12,635 nt of DNA. Origin: an uncultured Catenibacterium sp. (GTDB lineage: Bacteria > Bacillota_I > Bacilli_A > Erysipelotrichales > Coprobacillaceae). Below are positions 7,249 to 12,635 of the stretch, in pieces. The notes under the pieces are model-generated. The model did no database searches and was not told the DNA's origin. It saw only the letters and a program-made list of their open reading frames with translations. Location of the stretch: the NCBI RefSeq assembly GCF_900764565.1, contig NZ_CAAFOM010000183.1, positions 1 through 12,635 of the forward strand, read 5' to 3'. Made by a program: the position numbers and the translations under genes. Numbering within the stretch: position 1 is the stretch's first letter; each line of letters begins with the position of its first letter.

Positions 7249-7985
7249 TTGAAGTATGTTGCGGAAGCTATAAGGATGGCCTACGTGCTTATAAGGGTGG
7301 TGCAGCACGTATTGAATTAAACAGTGCCCTTTATTTAGGCGGTTTGACACCTTCAGTGGCCTCTTTAAGATTATTAAAAAGAGAAACAACATTGACTATT
7401 ATCTGTATGGTCAGACCTCGTGGGGCTGGCTTTACTTATGATGAAATAGAATACAAACAGATGTTACTAGAAGCAGAAGACCTATTAGAAAATGGTGCTG
7501 ATGGACTCGCTTTTGGTTTCTTAAATAGTGATCACACAATTGACGAAAAGCGTACAAGAGAGTTTGTAGAACTCATTCATAAATATCATCGTACAGCTGT
7601 ATTCCATCGTGCCTTTGACTGCTGTGATGATCTAAACCATGCGATGAGTCAATTAATTGAACTTGGTGTTGATCGTGTTTTGACAAGTGGTGGTCAGCCT
7701 ACTGCAATAGATGGAGCAGACAAGATCAAATCATTACAAGATAATTATGGTAAGGATATTGAAATTCTTGCAGGAAGTGGTGTGAACTATAATAATGCGG
7801 CTTCATTAATGGAACATACAGGTATCTCTCAAGTACATTCTTCTTGTAAGGATTATGAAGAAGATCCTACAACTTCAGGCAAGTCTGTTACTTATAGCTA
7901 TTATACGGGCACACATGCCAATGATTATGAAAGTGTGAATCAGGAAAATGTCGAAAAACTTGTCAACAGCCTACAAAACAAATAA
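7245..7985 (+). CDS. cutC: CutC family TIM-barrel protein
   Basis: Member of the CutC family, 246 residues, the usual length. Conserved blocks are IEVCCGS at the N-terminus, GGAARIELNSALYLGGLTPS (18-37), MVRPRG (55-60), AFGFLNSDHTID (89-100), VFHRAFD (119-125), RVLTSGG (144-150), AGSGVN (176-181) and VHSS (197-200). The pattern fits a single-domain TIM barrel with His, Arg and Glu at the strand ends. The family was named for copper homeostasis in E. coli, but that role is disputed and no copper gene is near. The start overlaps the M20 stop in ATGA, with AAGGA 9 nt upstream, so it is translated with the catabolic genes. This placement suggests an enzymatic step on the imported compound, for example on its sugar part; that is inference. 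Confidence 0.92.
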   Translation: MIEVCCGSYKDGLRAYKGGAARIELNSALYLGGLTPSVASLRLLKRETTLTIICMVRPRGAGFTYDEIEYKQMLLEAEDLLENGADGLAFGFLNSDHTIDEKRTREFVELIHKYHRTAVFHRAFDCCDDLNHAMSQLIELGVDRVLTSGGQPTAIDGADKIKSLQDNYGKDIEILAGSGVNYNNAASLMEHTGISQVHSSCKDYEEDPTTSGKSVTYSYYTGTHANDYESVNQENVEKLVNSLQNK

Positions 7986-8826
7986 AAGATATATCATTAC
8001 ATTCTTTGCAGTGCTTTTCTCAGCACTCTTACAGACTTTTGTACTTCAGACTTTCTTGAATCCTTCTGACCTCTTATCAAGTGGTTTTACAGGAATCGCC
8101 ATTCTGATTAATCGTATCAGTATGCTTTATGGATATTCTTTATCTATTTCTACACTTGTGATTGTACTTAACCTACCTGTCGCAATTGTCTGTTATAAGA
8201 CAATAGGTAAGAAGTTTGTTTTCTTCTCTTTCTTACAAGTTATCTTCTTCAGTATCTTCACAAGGGTATTATCATTTGATCCATTATTTGATGATGTGAT
8301 CTTGAATGTATGTTTTGGTGGATTTCTTTATGGATTTGCGATTGCGATTGCTTTAAAAGGGAATGCGAGTACTGCGGGTACTGACTTTATCGCTTTATAT
8401 GTTTCCAATAAAATGAATAAGTCAATCTTCGAATATATATTTGTCTTCAATACATTAATGCTATGTGTATTTGGGTTCATGTTTGGCTGGATTCATGCAG
8501 GATATTCTATTTTATTCCAATTCCTCTCAACCAAAACGATTGATACATTCTATAAGCGATATAAACGTGTCACTTTAGAAATCACAACAGTCCATTCTGA
8601 AGAATTACGTCAGGCTTATATTGCACAATATCGTCATGGTTTGACTATGCTTCATGGTGAAGGCGGTTATAGTGGTCATCCTCTCACTATGATTCATACT
8701 GTCGTGTCAAGCTATGAAGTGCAGGATATTGTGGATCTCATGAAAAGTGTTGATCCTCATGTTATTATCAATATATTGCCAACAGAAAACTTTGTAGGTG
8801 GATTCTATCAAAAACCTTTAGATTAA
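7948..8826 (+). CDS. YitT family membrane protein (DUF161/DUF2179)
   Basis: Integral membrane protein of up to 292 residues. The N-terminal part has about five hydrophobic segments (about 15-35, 45-60, 66-83, 90-108, 118-137, with another near 162-185). The C-terminal 85 residues form the soluble DUF2179 domain, with YRHGLTMLHGEGGYSG (228-243) and DPHVIINILPTENFVGGF (269-286). YitT proteins are common in Bacillota; their substrate is not established. The start is uncertain. The ATG at 7948 overlaps cutC by 38 nt and has only AGGA (7942-7945) very close by; TTG at 7960 is an alternative with a longer spacing; no later ATG precedes the first membrane segment. It is the last gene before the terminator and may simply be carried with the operon. 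Confidence 0.88.
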   Translation: MSKNLSTAYKTNKRYIITFFAVLFSALLQTFVLQTFLNPSDLLSSGFTGIAILINRISMLYGYSLSISTLVIVLNLPVAIVCYKTIGKKFVFFSFLQVIFFSIFTRVLSFDPLFDDVILNVCFGGFLYGFAIAIALKGNASTAGTDFIALYVSNKMNKSIFEYIFVFNTLMLCVFGFMFGWIHAGYSILFQFLSTKTIDTFYKRYKRVTLEITTVHSEELRQAYIAQYRHGLTMLHGEGGYSGHPLTMIHTVVSSYEVQDIVDLMKSVDPHVIINILPTENFVGGFYQKPLD

Positions 8827-8846
8827 CAGGCTTCGGCCTGTTTTTT
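8825..8846 (+). terminator. Rho-independent terminator of the PTS operon
   Basis: Perfect 7-bp stem AACAGGC (8825-8831) with GCCTGTT (8836-8842), a stable C(UUCG)G tetraloop and a run of Ts. It begins on the last bases of the YitT stop codon, so it closes the whole plus-strand block. Confidence 0.93.
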
Positions 8847-8854
8847 CATACATG

Positions 8855-8880
8855 AAAAAAACCTCTCAAATAGAGAGGTT
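8855..8880 (-). terminator. Rho-independent terminator of the symporter gene
   Basis: Read on the minus strand, an 8-bp stem (8873-8880 with 8860-8867) and 5-nt loop are followed by a run of Ts (8855-8860). The stem includes two bases of the symporter stop codon. It lies back to back with the operon terminator, separating two convergent units. Confidence 0.9.
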
Positions 8881-10225
8881 AGATGCTTAATTCTTCTATA
8901 GTACAAGTATTTTCTTCCTTGAAATATTCTTCTGTTTCCGCAATAACTTCTTTTCTAAGCCCGATTAAACCAATCAGGTTAGGGATAGCCATACAGCCAT
9001 TCACGATATCTGCAAGAATAAAGATAAACTGTAATGACATGAATGGACCAATCGCAATAAGAATAATGAAGATGATCTTATAAATCTTGATAGAACGAAT
9101 ACCTGCAAGATAGTACATACATCTTTCACCATAGTAGTTCCATCCAATAATAGTTGTAAACGCAAAGAAGATTAATCCAATATTGACGATATATTCACCA
9201 ATGAAAGGAATAATAAGTCCTCTATTGAAGGCAAGTGATGTGACAGCTGCACCTTCTAAACCACTTGTGTTTGCACCAGTGATTAAAATTGCAAGACCTG
9301 TCATTGTACAGATCACCATTGTATCAATAAAAGTACCTGTCATAGAAACAAGCCCCTGTTCTACACATGAATCAGTCTGGGCTGCAGCTGCTGCAATAGG
9401 CGCACTTCCTAAACCACTTTCGTTAGAGAAGATTCCTCTACTAATACCCATCTTCATCGCAACACCCATGCCTGCACCAAATACGGCTTTGATATCAAAG
9501 GCAGAAGCAAGTACTGTTTTTAATACATGAGGAATCATTGGAAGATGTGTGACTAGAATAAGTACAACTCCACCAATATAAAATACACACATAAATGGAA
9601 TCACTTTTTCAGCTACTGCCGCAATTCTATGAATTCCACCAATTGTGATAAAACCAACAAGAGCTGTAAGAATAATGGCACTGATCCAATAAGGTACATG
9701 GAAAGATAAATGCAATGCATCAGAAATAGATCTGACCTGAGTGAATGTACCAATACCAAGATATGCCACTGCAACACCAAAGAAAGCAAATAGACTTGCG
9801 AGAAATTTATTGTGTAAACCTTTTTCCATATAGTACATAGGTCCACCTGCAATTTGCCCGTTTTCATCTTTTGTACGATATTTAATAGCAAGTACACCTT
9901 CGGCATACTTAGTGGCCATTCCAAAGAAAGCAGAAATCCACATCCAGAATAGTGCACCAGGACCACCTGCTGAGATAGCAGTCGCAACCCCTACAATATT
10001 ACCTGTTCCAATTGTAGAACTTAAGGCAGTACATAAAGCCTGGAAACTAGATACATCACCTTCCTGATTTTCATTCTTCTTGAAAATCAAAGAGAAAGCT
10101 TTCTTTAATCTTACAAACTGAATAAACTTTAAATGAGTTGTGAAATAAATACCTGTTCCAAGTAGTAACAGGATCAGGGGCATACCCCATACAAGATTGT
10201 TGACTTGAGTCAGAAATTTGGTCAT
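8879..10225 (-). CDS. Sodium:alanine/glycine symporter (AGCS family)
   Basis: Sodium-coupled importer of small neutral amino acids (alanine and/or glycine), 448 residues with about ten to eleven membrane segments. Family hallmarks are GTGNIVGVATAISAGGPGAL (73-92), LFWMWISAFFGMATKYAEG (92-110), GGPMYYMEKG (127-136) and, in the second half, GISRGIFSNESGLGSAPIAA. The C-terminus is a charged cytoplasmic tail. AGAAGGAG at 10233-10240 lies 7 nt before the ATG. The gene is transcribed alone from the minus strand. The leader carries a tandem glycine riboswitch, so glycine is almost certainly a physiological substrate, as reported for riboswitch-controlled AGCS genes in Vibrio cholerae and Streptococcus pyogenes. 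Regulation is most likely shut-off by glycine, as expected for an importer. Confidence 0.95.
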   Translation of the reverse strand: MTKFLTQVNNLVWGMPLILLLLGTGIYFTTHLKFIQFVRLKKAFSLIFKKNENQEGDVSSFQALCTALSSTIGTGNIVGVATAISAGGPGALFWMWISAFFGMATKYAEGVLAIKYRTKDENGQIAGGPMYYMEKGLHNKFLASLFAFFGVAVAYLGIGTFTQVRSISDALHLSFHVPYWISAIILTALVGFITIGGIHRIAAVAEKVIPFMCVFYIGGVVLILVTHLPMIPHVLKTVLASAFDIKAVFGAGMGVAMKMGISRGIFSNESGLGSAPIAAAAAQTDSCVEQGLVSMTGTFIDTMVICTMTGLAILITGANTSGLEGAAVTSLAFNRGLIIPFIGEYIVNIGLIFFAFTTIIGWNYYGERCMYYLAGIRSIKIYKIIFIILIAIGPFMSLQFIFILADIVNGCMAIPNLIGLIGLRKEVIAETEEYFKEENTCTIEELSI

Positions 10226-10258
10226 AAAAAAACTCCTTCTAATAAATTAGACGGAATT
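10226..10258 (-). promoter_or_regulatory. Riboswitch expression platform: terminator-like hairpin that also buries the Shine-Dalgarno
   Basis: On the minus strand, 10247-10258 pairs with 10231-10242 (12 positions with one G.A mismatch and one G.U pair) around a UUUA loop. The 3' arm contains the complete Shine-Dalgarno AGAAGGAG (10233-10240). U residues run from the end of the arm to the start codon at 10225. The same hairpin could therefore stop transcription and block ribosome binding. A competing 5-bp helix (10262-10266 with 10277-10281) uses most of the 3' strand of the second aptamer's P1. Confidence 0.65.
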
Positions 10259-10275
10259 AATAGTGAAAAGTATAA

Positions 10276-10425
10276 GTCACTGTCCTTTTACCTGAGAGTG
10301 TTACTCCTTCGGTGCTCATTATGAGTCTCTCCAGTGATTCGTCCAATAGCGATCCTTTTACCTGAAATCTTCCATCCTTCGGTGTTCTTACAAAGAATCT
10401 CTTTCGCTACTATCATCCGTTCTTT
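10276..10425 (-). promoter_or_regulatory. Tandem glycine riboswitch
   Basis: Two glycine aptamers lie in series on the minus strand, upstream of the symporter. Each has the conserved CACCGAAGG core (about 10377-10385 and 10307-10315) and the CAGGTAAAAGGA segment (10353-10364 and 10282-10293). P1 of aptamer 1 is TAGCGA/TCGCTA (10404-10409 with 10347-10352). P1 of aptamer 2 is CAGTGA/TCACTG (10332-10337 with 10277-10282). The interaptamer linker (about 10338-10346) and the 5' leader (about 10410-10420) occupy the positions that form the leader-linker kink-turn in full-length riboswitches. Glycine binding to such RNAs controls the downstream gene. Confidence 0.95.
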
Positions 10426-10436
10426 TACAAGAAAAC

Positions 10437-10465
10437 ATTATAAACAGAGAACTTTATAAATTCAA
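10437..10465 (-). promoter_or_regulatory. Promoter of the riboswitch-symporter unit
   Basis: On the minus strand, TTGAAT (10460-10465) and a perfect TATAAT (10437-10442) are separated by 17 nt. Transcription would start near 10430, just before the first aptamer, giving a leader of about 205 nt. This fits a vegetative sigma factor. Confidence 0.8.
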
Positions 10466-10467
10466 TG

Positions 10468-10496
10468 TTTTTTTATTTTTAATGATTTTGTATAAT
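10468..10496 (+). promoter_or_regulatory. Probable promoter of the SGNH hydrolase gene
   Basis: A perfect TATAAT at 10491-10496 lies 28 nt before the start codon. The -35 position 17 nt upstream is only a T-run (10468-10473), so strength depends on the -10 box and AT-rich upstream DNA. It diverges from the symporter promoter, whose -35 end is only a few bases away. Confidence 0.55.
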
Positions 10497-10518
10497 GATA
10501 AAAAAGGGGAATGAATTT

Positions 10519-11055
10519 ATGAATATCGTATGTTATGGGGATTCTAATACTTATGGATTTAACCCTCTTGATGGAGGGTGCTATGAAACAAATTGGGTAG
10601 ATATAGTGAGAGAAAATTTTAAGGATGATTTTGTGGTCAATGCAGGATTAAATGGCAGACTCGCTGAACCTAGACAATTCTTATATGATGTGACTTTACG
10701 ACAATATGCACCTATTGGTTTATTGATTATTATGCTAGGGACAAATAATGTAGATCACTTAGAACCTGTAGAACATATTACAGTAGGACTTCATGTGATG
10801 TTAAGACGTGCTTTGTCTAAAGCAGAACATATATTACTTCTTGCACCACCTTACTTAAGAAATGATGAAGAAAGATTAGAGAGAAGTAAAGAACTCAATA
10901 AGAAACTCAAAGTTCTTGCAGATAGCTTTCATGCAGATTTTATTGATGTCGAAGATGTGATTAGTGAACTCGCACCTGATGGGATTCATCTAACTGAAAA
11001 AGGACATGAACAACTAGGCAATATAATTGTAGACTATATAAAGAAATCCTTATAA
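10519..11055 (+). CDS. SGNH/GDSL-family hydrolase (esterase or acylhydrolase)
   Basis: Predicted serine esterase of 178 residues with the short single-domain SGNH fold. Block I is CYGDSNTYG with nucleophile S9, block II is NAGLNGR (41-47) with the oxyanion-hole Gly, block III is MLGTNN (72-77) with the oxyanion-hole Asn, and block V is DGIHLTEKGH with D154 and H157 completing the triad. No signal peptide is present, so it is cytoplasmic. It resembles small arylesterases and carbohydrate deacetylases; the substrate cannot be told from sequence. The ATG at 10519 is chosen because AGGGGA (10505-10510) is 8 nt upstream; an in-frame ATG at 10495 overlaps the -10 box and cannot be in the message. 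It forms a single-gene unit with its own promoter and terminator. Confidence 0.92.
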   Translation: MNIVCYGDSNTYGFNPLDGGCYETNWVDIVRENFKDDFVVNAGLNGRLAEPRQFLYDVTLRQYAPIGLLIIMLGTNNVDHLEPVEHITVGLHVMLRRALSKAEHILLLAPPYLRNDEERLERSKELNKKLKVLADSFHADFIDVEDVISELAPDGIHLTEKGHEQLGNIIVDYIKKSL

Positions 11056-11066
11056 TGGATTTTTTT
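11044..11066 (+). terminator. Rho-independent terminator after the SGNH hydrolase
   Basis: Six-bp stem AAATCC (11044-11049) with GGATTT (11057-11062), 7-nt loop and a T-run to 11066. It overlaps the hydrolase stop codon. The stem is A-T rich, so efficiency may be moderate. Confidence 0.7.
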
Positions 11067-11079
11067 GTATGTCTAAAAG

Positions 11080-11088
11080 TGCTATACT
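11080..11088 (+). promoter_or_regulatory. Probable extended -10 promoter of the MATE transporter gene
   Basis: TGCTATACT matches the TGnTATAAT extended -10 form with one mismatch. It lies 28 nt before the MATE start codon. The -35 position 17 nt upstream (11060-11065) falls in the T-run of the preceding terminator. Confidence 0.5.
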
Positions 11089-11110
11089 TCATCATTAGGG
11101 GGATTATTAT

Positions 11111-12442
11111 ATGACAAAGAATATGACAGAAGGACATCCTTTAAAACTCATTATGATGTTCGCACTGCCTTTATTATTAGGAAACTTATTCCAGCAGACA
11201 TATAATATTGTCGATACCGCAATAGTAGGTCAGACACTTGGCGCGAATGCACTTGCTGCAGTAGGGGCAACAAGCAGTGTGCAGTTTCTTGTATTAGGCT
11301 TTTGTATTGGTATATGCTGTGGGTTTGGGATACCTATTGCACAGTCATTTGGTGGTAATAATTTGAAAAGAATGCGAGACTATATTTATCATAGTATCGT
11401 GTTGACTATTATTATTGGTGCAATGCTCACTGTAGGATGCTGTTTATTATGTATGACTATTATTCATATCTTACAGATTCCACGTGAGATTGTATCACGT
11501 TCTTATATATATTTATTAATTATCTTTATCGGTTTACCTTGTACATTACTCTATAACTTATGTTCAAGTATATTACGTGCTGTAGGGGATAGCCGTACAC
11601 CATTCTTATTTCTCGCATTTTCTGCATGCTTGAATATTGTATTAGATTTATTCTGTATTATTATCTTAAAGCTCGATGTGGCAGGGGCTGCACTTGCGAC
11701 TATTGTATCACAGGGAATCAGTGGTGTATTATGTCTGATCTATATGAAGAAACGTTTTACAGTCTTACATCTAGAAAAAGAAAATAAAGAAATAAAATCA
11801 TCCATGGTCAAGAATTTACTTGGAATGGGAGTTCCAATGGGATTACAGTATTCTATTACTGCGATTGGTTCTATGGTCATGCAGGGTGCCAATAACTCTT
11901 TAGGTGCGACATATATGTCTGCCTTTGCGGCAGCAGCCAAAATCAAACAGCTTGCTATCTGCCCATTTGATGCCTTGGCGACTGCAGCATCAACCTTTGC
12001 AAGTCAGAACTATGGGGCAAAGAAATATGATCGTATTAAAAAAGGTGTCATACAGACTGTGATAGTAGGTATTATCTATGGTGTGATTGTTGGTATCTTA
12101 TTGATTCTATTTGGTAGAACTTTCTCAATGTTGTTTATTTCATCAAAATATGGTGCAGTACTGGATGCATCCGCAAAATATATTGCCTATATGGGTTATT
12201 TCTATTGGGTTCTTTCAATACTCAATGTCTGCCGTCAGACAACTCAGGGAATTGGTTATTCAGGACTTGCCATATTCTCTGGTGTCATTGAAATGATTGC
12301 GAGATGTATTGTATCATTGGTATTTGTACCAATCGCTGGTTATACCGCAATTTGTTGTGCAGACCAGACAGCCTGGATTGTCGCAGCAATCTATTGTGTA
12401 TTTACTTTTAGTTATTGTTTCAAAAAGATTCAAGAAGAATAA
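11111..12442 (+). CDS. MATE family efflux transporter
   Basis: Multidrug and toxin extrusion-type exporter of 443 residues with twelve predicted membrane segments, driven in this family by sodium or proton gradients. The family N-terminus is clear: a short amphipathic stretch, then FALPLLLGNLFQQTYNIVDT (17-36) and AIVGQTLGANALAAVGATSS (37-56). The second half repeats the pattern with GVPMGLQYSITAIGSMVMQG and a following AAAAKI motif. Length and layout fit the Bacillota MATE subgroup related to NorM/DinF. The substrate is unknown; drugs, toxins or metabolites are possible. AGGGGG at 11097-11102 gives the start with 8-nt spacing. It is a single-gene unit facing the remains of an AraC-type regulator at its 3' end; the two reading frames overlap by 13 bases tail to tail. 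Confidence 0.93.
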   Translation: MTKNMTEGHPLKLIMMFALPLLLGNLFQQTYNIVDTAIVGQTLGANALAAVGATSSVQFLVLGFCIGICCGFGIPIAQSFGGNNLKRMRDYIYHSIVLTIIIGAMLTVGCCLLCMTIIHILQIPREIVSRSYIYLLIIFIGLPCTLLYNLCSSILRAVGDSRTPFLFLAFSACLNIVLDLFCIIILKLDVAGAALATIVSQGISGVLCLIYMKKRFTVLHLEKENKEIKSSMVKNLLGMGVPMGLQYSITAIGSMVMQGANNSLGATYMSAFAAAAKIKQLAICPFDALATAASTFASQNYGAKKYDRIKKGVIQTVIVGIIYGVIVGILLILFGRTFSMLFISSKYGAVLDASAKYIAYMGYFYWVLSILNVCRQTTQGIGYSGLAIFSGVIEMIARCIVSLVFVPIAGYTAICCADQTAWIVAAIYCVFTFSYCFKKIQEE

Positions 12443-12570
12443 CGATATTCAAGAGGTGTCATATGATACCTCTTTTTAAATTGTGTATTAAAATAGCTAG
12501 GACGACTAAAACCGCACATTTTTGAAATGCATACAATAGAATAATCTTTAGACAATAAGTAAGCGCCTAA
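12430..12570 (-). pseudogene. AraC-family regulator, C-terminal HTH fragment (truncated)
   Basis: The minus strand encodes 46 residues ending at TGA (12430-12432) that match the last part of an AraC/XylS DNA-binding domain: LLSKDYSIVCISKMCGFS, then SYFNTQFKKRYHMTPLEYR. The second helix-turn-helix and the closing TPxEYR motif are intact. Going upstream, family resemblance runs to LGAYLL and then meets an in-frame TAA (12571-12573), with no AraC-like sequence in other frames out to the window end. An AraC domain needs about 60 more residues upstream plus an effector domain, so this is a remnant. The likely cause is insertion of an element at about 12571-12580. Its 3' end overlaps the MATE gene by 13 bases. 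Confidence 0.8.
12451..12477 (+). terminator. Rho-independent terminator of the MATE gene, inside AraC codons
   Basis: Ten-bp stem (12451-12460 with 12465-12474, one G.T pair), ATAT loop and a T-tail to 12477. On the opposite strand the same bases encode the KKRYHMTPL part of the AraC fragment. Confidence 0.8.
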
Positions 12571-12587
12571 TTATATAGTGTACCTAA

Positions 12588-12627
12588 AAAGGACGATTAA
12601 ATCACATTTTCGATTTAATCGTCCTTT
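12588..12627. repeat. Perfect 16-bp inverted repeat, possible end structure of an inserted element
   Basis: Arms 12588-12603 and 12612-12627 are exact reverse complements around an 8-nt loop. On the minus strand the hairpin is followed by further Ts (12586-12587), so it could stop transcription coming from the right; on the plus strand there are only three Ts. It lies just beyond the point where the AraC sequence breaks off. Confidence 0.85.
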
Positions 12628-12635
12628 ATTCCAAA

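Noticed and set aside
9183..9530. Open frame on the plus strand inside the symporter gene
   Set aside because: It is antisense to strongly conserved AGCS motifs and has no promoter or ribosome site; it reflects codon bias.
12111..12479. Two short plus-strand frames overlapping the end of the MATE gene
   Set aside because: They are shifted frames of the MATE coding sequence with no resemblance to a protein family.

Overview
This is a low-GC window with strong AGGAGG-type ribosome binding sites, a PTS, a PRD-type regulator, a YitT protein and a tandem glycine riboswitch. Together these point to a Bacillota (Firmicutes) chromosome. A gut-dwelling anaerobe of the Erysipelotrichia/Coprobacillus type would fit, but there is no rRNA or other marker here, so the lineage is inference.

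Positions 55-8846 hold one long, tightly packed block of plus-strand genes. In order they are: a multidomain PRD regulator; an RDD membrane protein; the IIA, IIB and IIC proteins of a lactose/cellobiose-family PTS; a short GrdB-like protein related to the N-terminal part of glycine/betaine reductase component B; a cytoplasmic glycosylasparaginase of the Ntn-hydrolase class; a compact PepV-like M20 metallopeptidase; CutC; and a YitT-family membrane protein. The block ends in a clear terminator. Gaps are short, several starts overlap the preceding stop, and the only sizeable internal signal is a hairpin at 5153-5176. I read it as a regulated uptake and breakdown operon for a sugar linked to an amino acid or peptide. 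The PTS would bring in and phosphorylate the substrate, the glycosylasparaginase would cut the sugar-asparagine amide bond, and the peptidase would trim the peptide part. GlcNAc-asparagine from host N-glycoproteins is the obvious candidate. The roles of the GrdB-like protein and CutC are unknown.

Positions 8853-10465 hold a separate minus-strand unit: a sodium:alanine/glycine symporter preceded by a 205-nt leader with a tandem glycine riboswitch. The leader ends in a hairpin that contains the Shine-Dalgarno sequence and runs straight into a U-tract before the start codon. The promoter (TTGAAT-17-TATAAT) is well formed.

Positions 10491-12477 hold two plus-strand single-gene units, an SGNH/GDSL hydrolase and a MATE-family efflux transporter, each with its own -10 box and terminator.

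The right edge (12430-12635) holds the last 46 codons of an AraC-family regulator on the minus strand, which break off abruptly at about 12570. Beyond that is a perfect 16-bp inverted repeat. This looks like a gene cut by an inserted element whose body lies outside the window. No tRNA, rRNA or CRISPR array is visible.
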